NCBI GenBank assembly: GCA_947306605.1
Contig: CAMZHB010000096.1
Coordinates: 1 to 6,679, forward strand
Length of the DNA stretch: 6,679 nucleotides
Source of the DNA: an uncultured Prevotellaceae bacterium
GTDB lineage: Bacteria > Bacteroidota > Bacteroidia > Bacteroidales > Bacteroidaceae
Reading direction: 5' to 3'
Below the pieces are notes generated by a model. That model was not told the origin of the DNA, searched no databases, and worked only from the letters and a program-made list of their open reading frames with translations. The position numbers and the translations under genes are program-made. Position 1 is the first letter of the stretch. Each line of letters begins with the position of its first letter. This document shows, piece after piece, positions 6,433 through 6,679 of the stretch.

Positions 6433-6679
6433 TTTCAGCGAGATGATGCAGGCCTTGCTCGGAGATGAAGCCGAAGCCCTGCTGAATGCCCTGACTCATG
6501 ACCCTTGTGTGGCCGTGCGTCCCAATATGGCCAAGAGAAAAGTCAAAGTTGTCGAAGGGCAGACGGTTCCCTGGTCATCTTTAGGCCGCATTCTGACGGA
6601 CCGTCCGGCGTTTACGTTCGACCCGCTCTTTCATGCCGGATGCTATTACGTACAAGAGCCGTCGACACTCTTCGTTGAG
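6416..6679 (+). CDS. NOL1/NOP2/Sun-family RNA cytosine-C5 methyltransferase, N-terminal part (cut by window edge)
   Basis: This is the start of an RsmF-like enzyme that would methylate a cytosine at C5 in rRNA or tRNA. The visible 88 codons carry an N-terminal helix (MQALLGDEAEALLNAL), VAVRPN (the usual SIRLNP position) and then FTFDPLFHAGCYYVQEPSTLFVE, a strong signature of the Bacteroidetes members. The SAM-binding core and catalytic cysteines lie outside the window. Two starts are possible. ATG at 6443 is the first ATG and gives 79 codons. TTG at 6416 is preferred, tentatively, because family members as I recall them have about 15 residues before LLG, with Phe at position 7, and the TTG start reproduces that. 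An in-frame TGA at 6410-6412 rules out anything earlier. The TTG start would overlap folA by 17 bases. Neither start has a Shine-Dalgarno. Confidence 0.82.
   Translation, partial: MKEYASFSEMMQALLGDEAEALLNALTHDPCVAVRPNMAKRKVKVVEGQTVPWSSLGRILTDRPAFTFDPLFHAGCYYVQEPSTLFVE

Overview
This window looks like chromosomal DNA from a Bacteroidetes member, probably order Bacteroidales (Prevotella/Bacteroides-like). The inference rests on three matches to the Bacteroidetes promoter -7 box TAnnTTTG, on A/T-rich start-codon contexts with few Shine-Dalgarno sequences, and on protein variants typical of that phylum: the NrdD glycyl-radical motif RIIGY, the short NrdG, the DHFR segment around GALPNRRNVV, and the methyltransferase N-terminus with FDPLFHAGCYYVQE. 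No species can be named from the sequence alone.

Left arm (1-1759, minus strand): the proximal end of a surface-polysaccharide sugar operon. It reads, in transcription order, an FdtA/WxcM-like dTDP-sugar 3,4-ketoisomerase, a 316-aa FemAB/GNAT-like acyltransferase, and a DegT/DnrJ/EryC1/StrS sugar aminotransferase cut by the window edge. Ketoisomerase plus aminotransferase is the known route to dTDP-3-amino-3,6-dideoxyhexoses, and an acyltransferase could modify the amino sugar. The ketoisomerase frame contains an in-frame TAG about halfway along.

Centre (1760-2369): a divergent, AT-rich spacer of about 610 bp with no convincing gene. It holds the fdtA promoter, three mutually complementary arms that can form alternative hairpins, a spaced 11-bp direct repeat, and the nrdD promoter.

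Right arm (2370-6679, plus strand): nucleotide and folate metabolism. nrdD (class III anaerobic ribonucleotide reductase) is followed by a strong intrinsic terminator, then nrdG (its radical-SAM activase), then thyA (thymidylate synthase) with its own promoter, then folA (dihydrofolate reductase), then the start of a NOL1/NOP2/Sun-family RNA m5C methyltransferase. NrdD and NrdG make deoxynucleotides without oxygen. ThyA makes dTMP and releases dihydrofolate, which FolA recycles.

The main oddity is that two functionally unrelated genes, fdtA (codon 85) and folA (codon 26), are each interrupted by a single in-frame TAG while the rest of each frame is intact and family-like. This could be two young nonsense mutations, sequencing errors, or amber suppression/recoding in this organism. 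Two other TAG codons serve as apparently genuine stops at the expected family C-termini, which argues against complete TAG reassignment. I saw no defence system, mobile element, CRISPR array or RNA gene.
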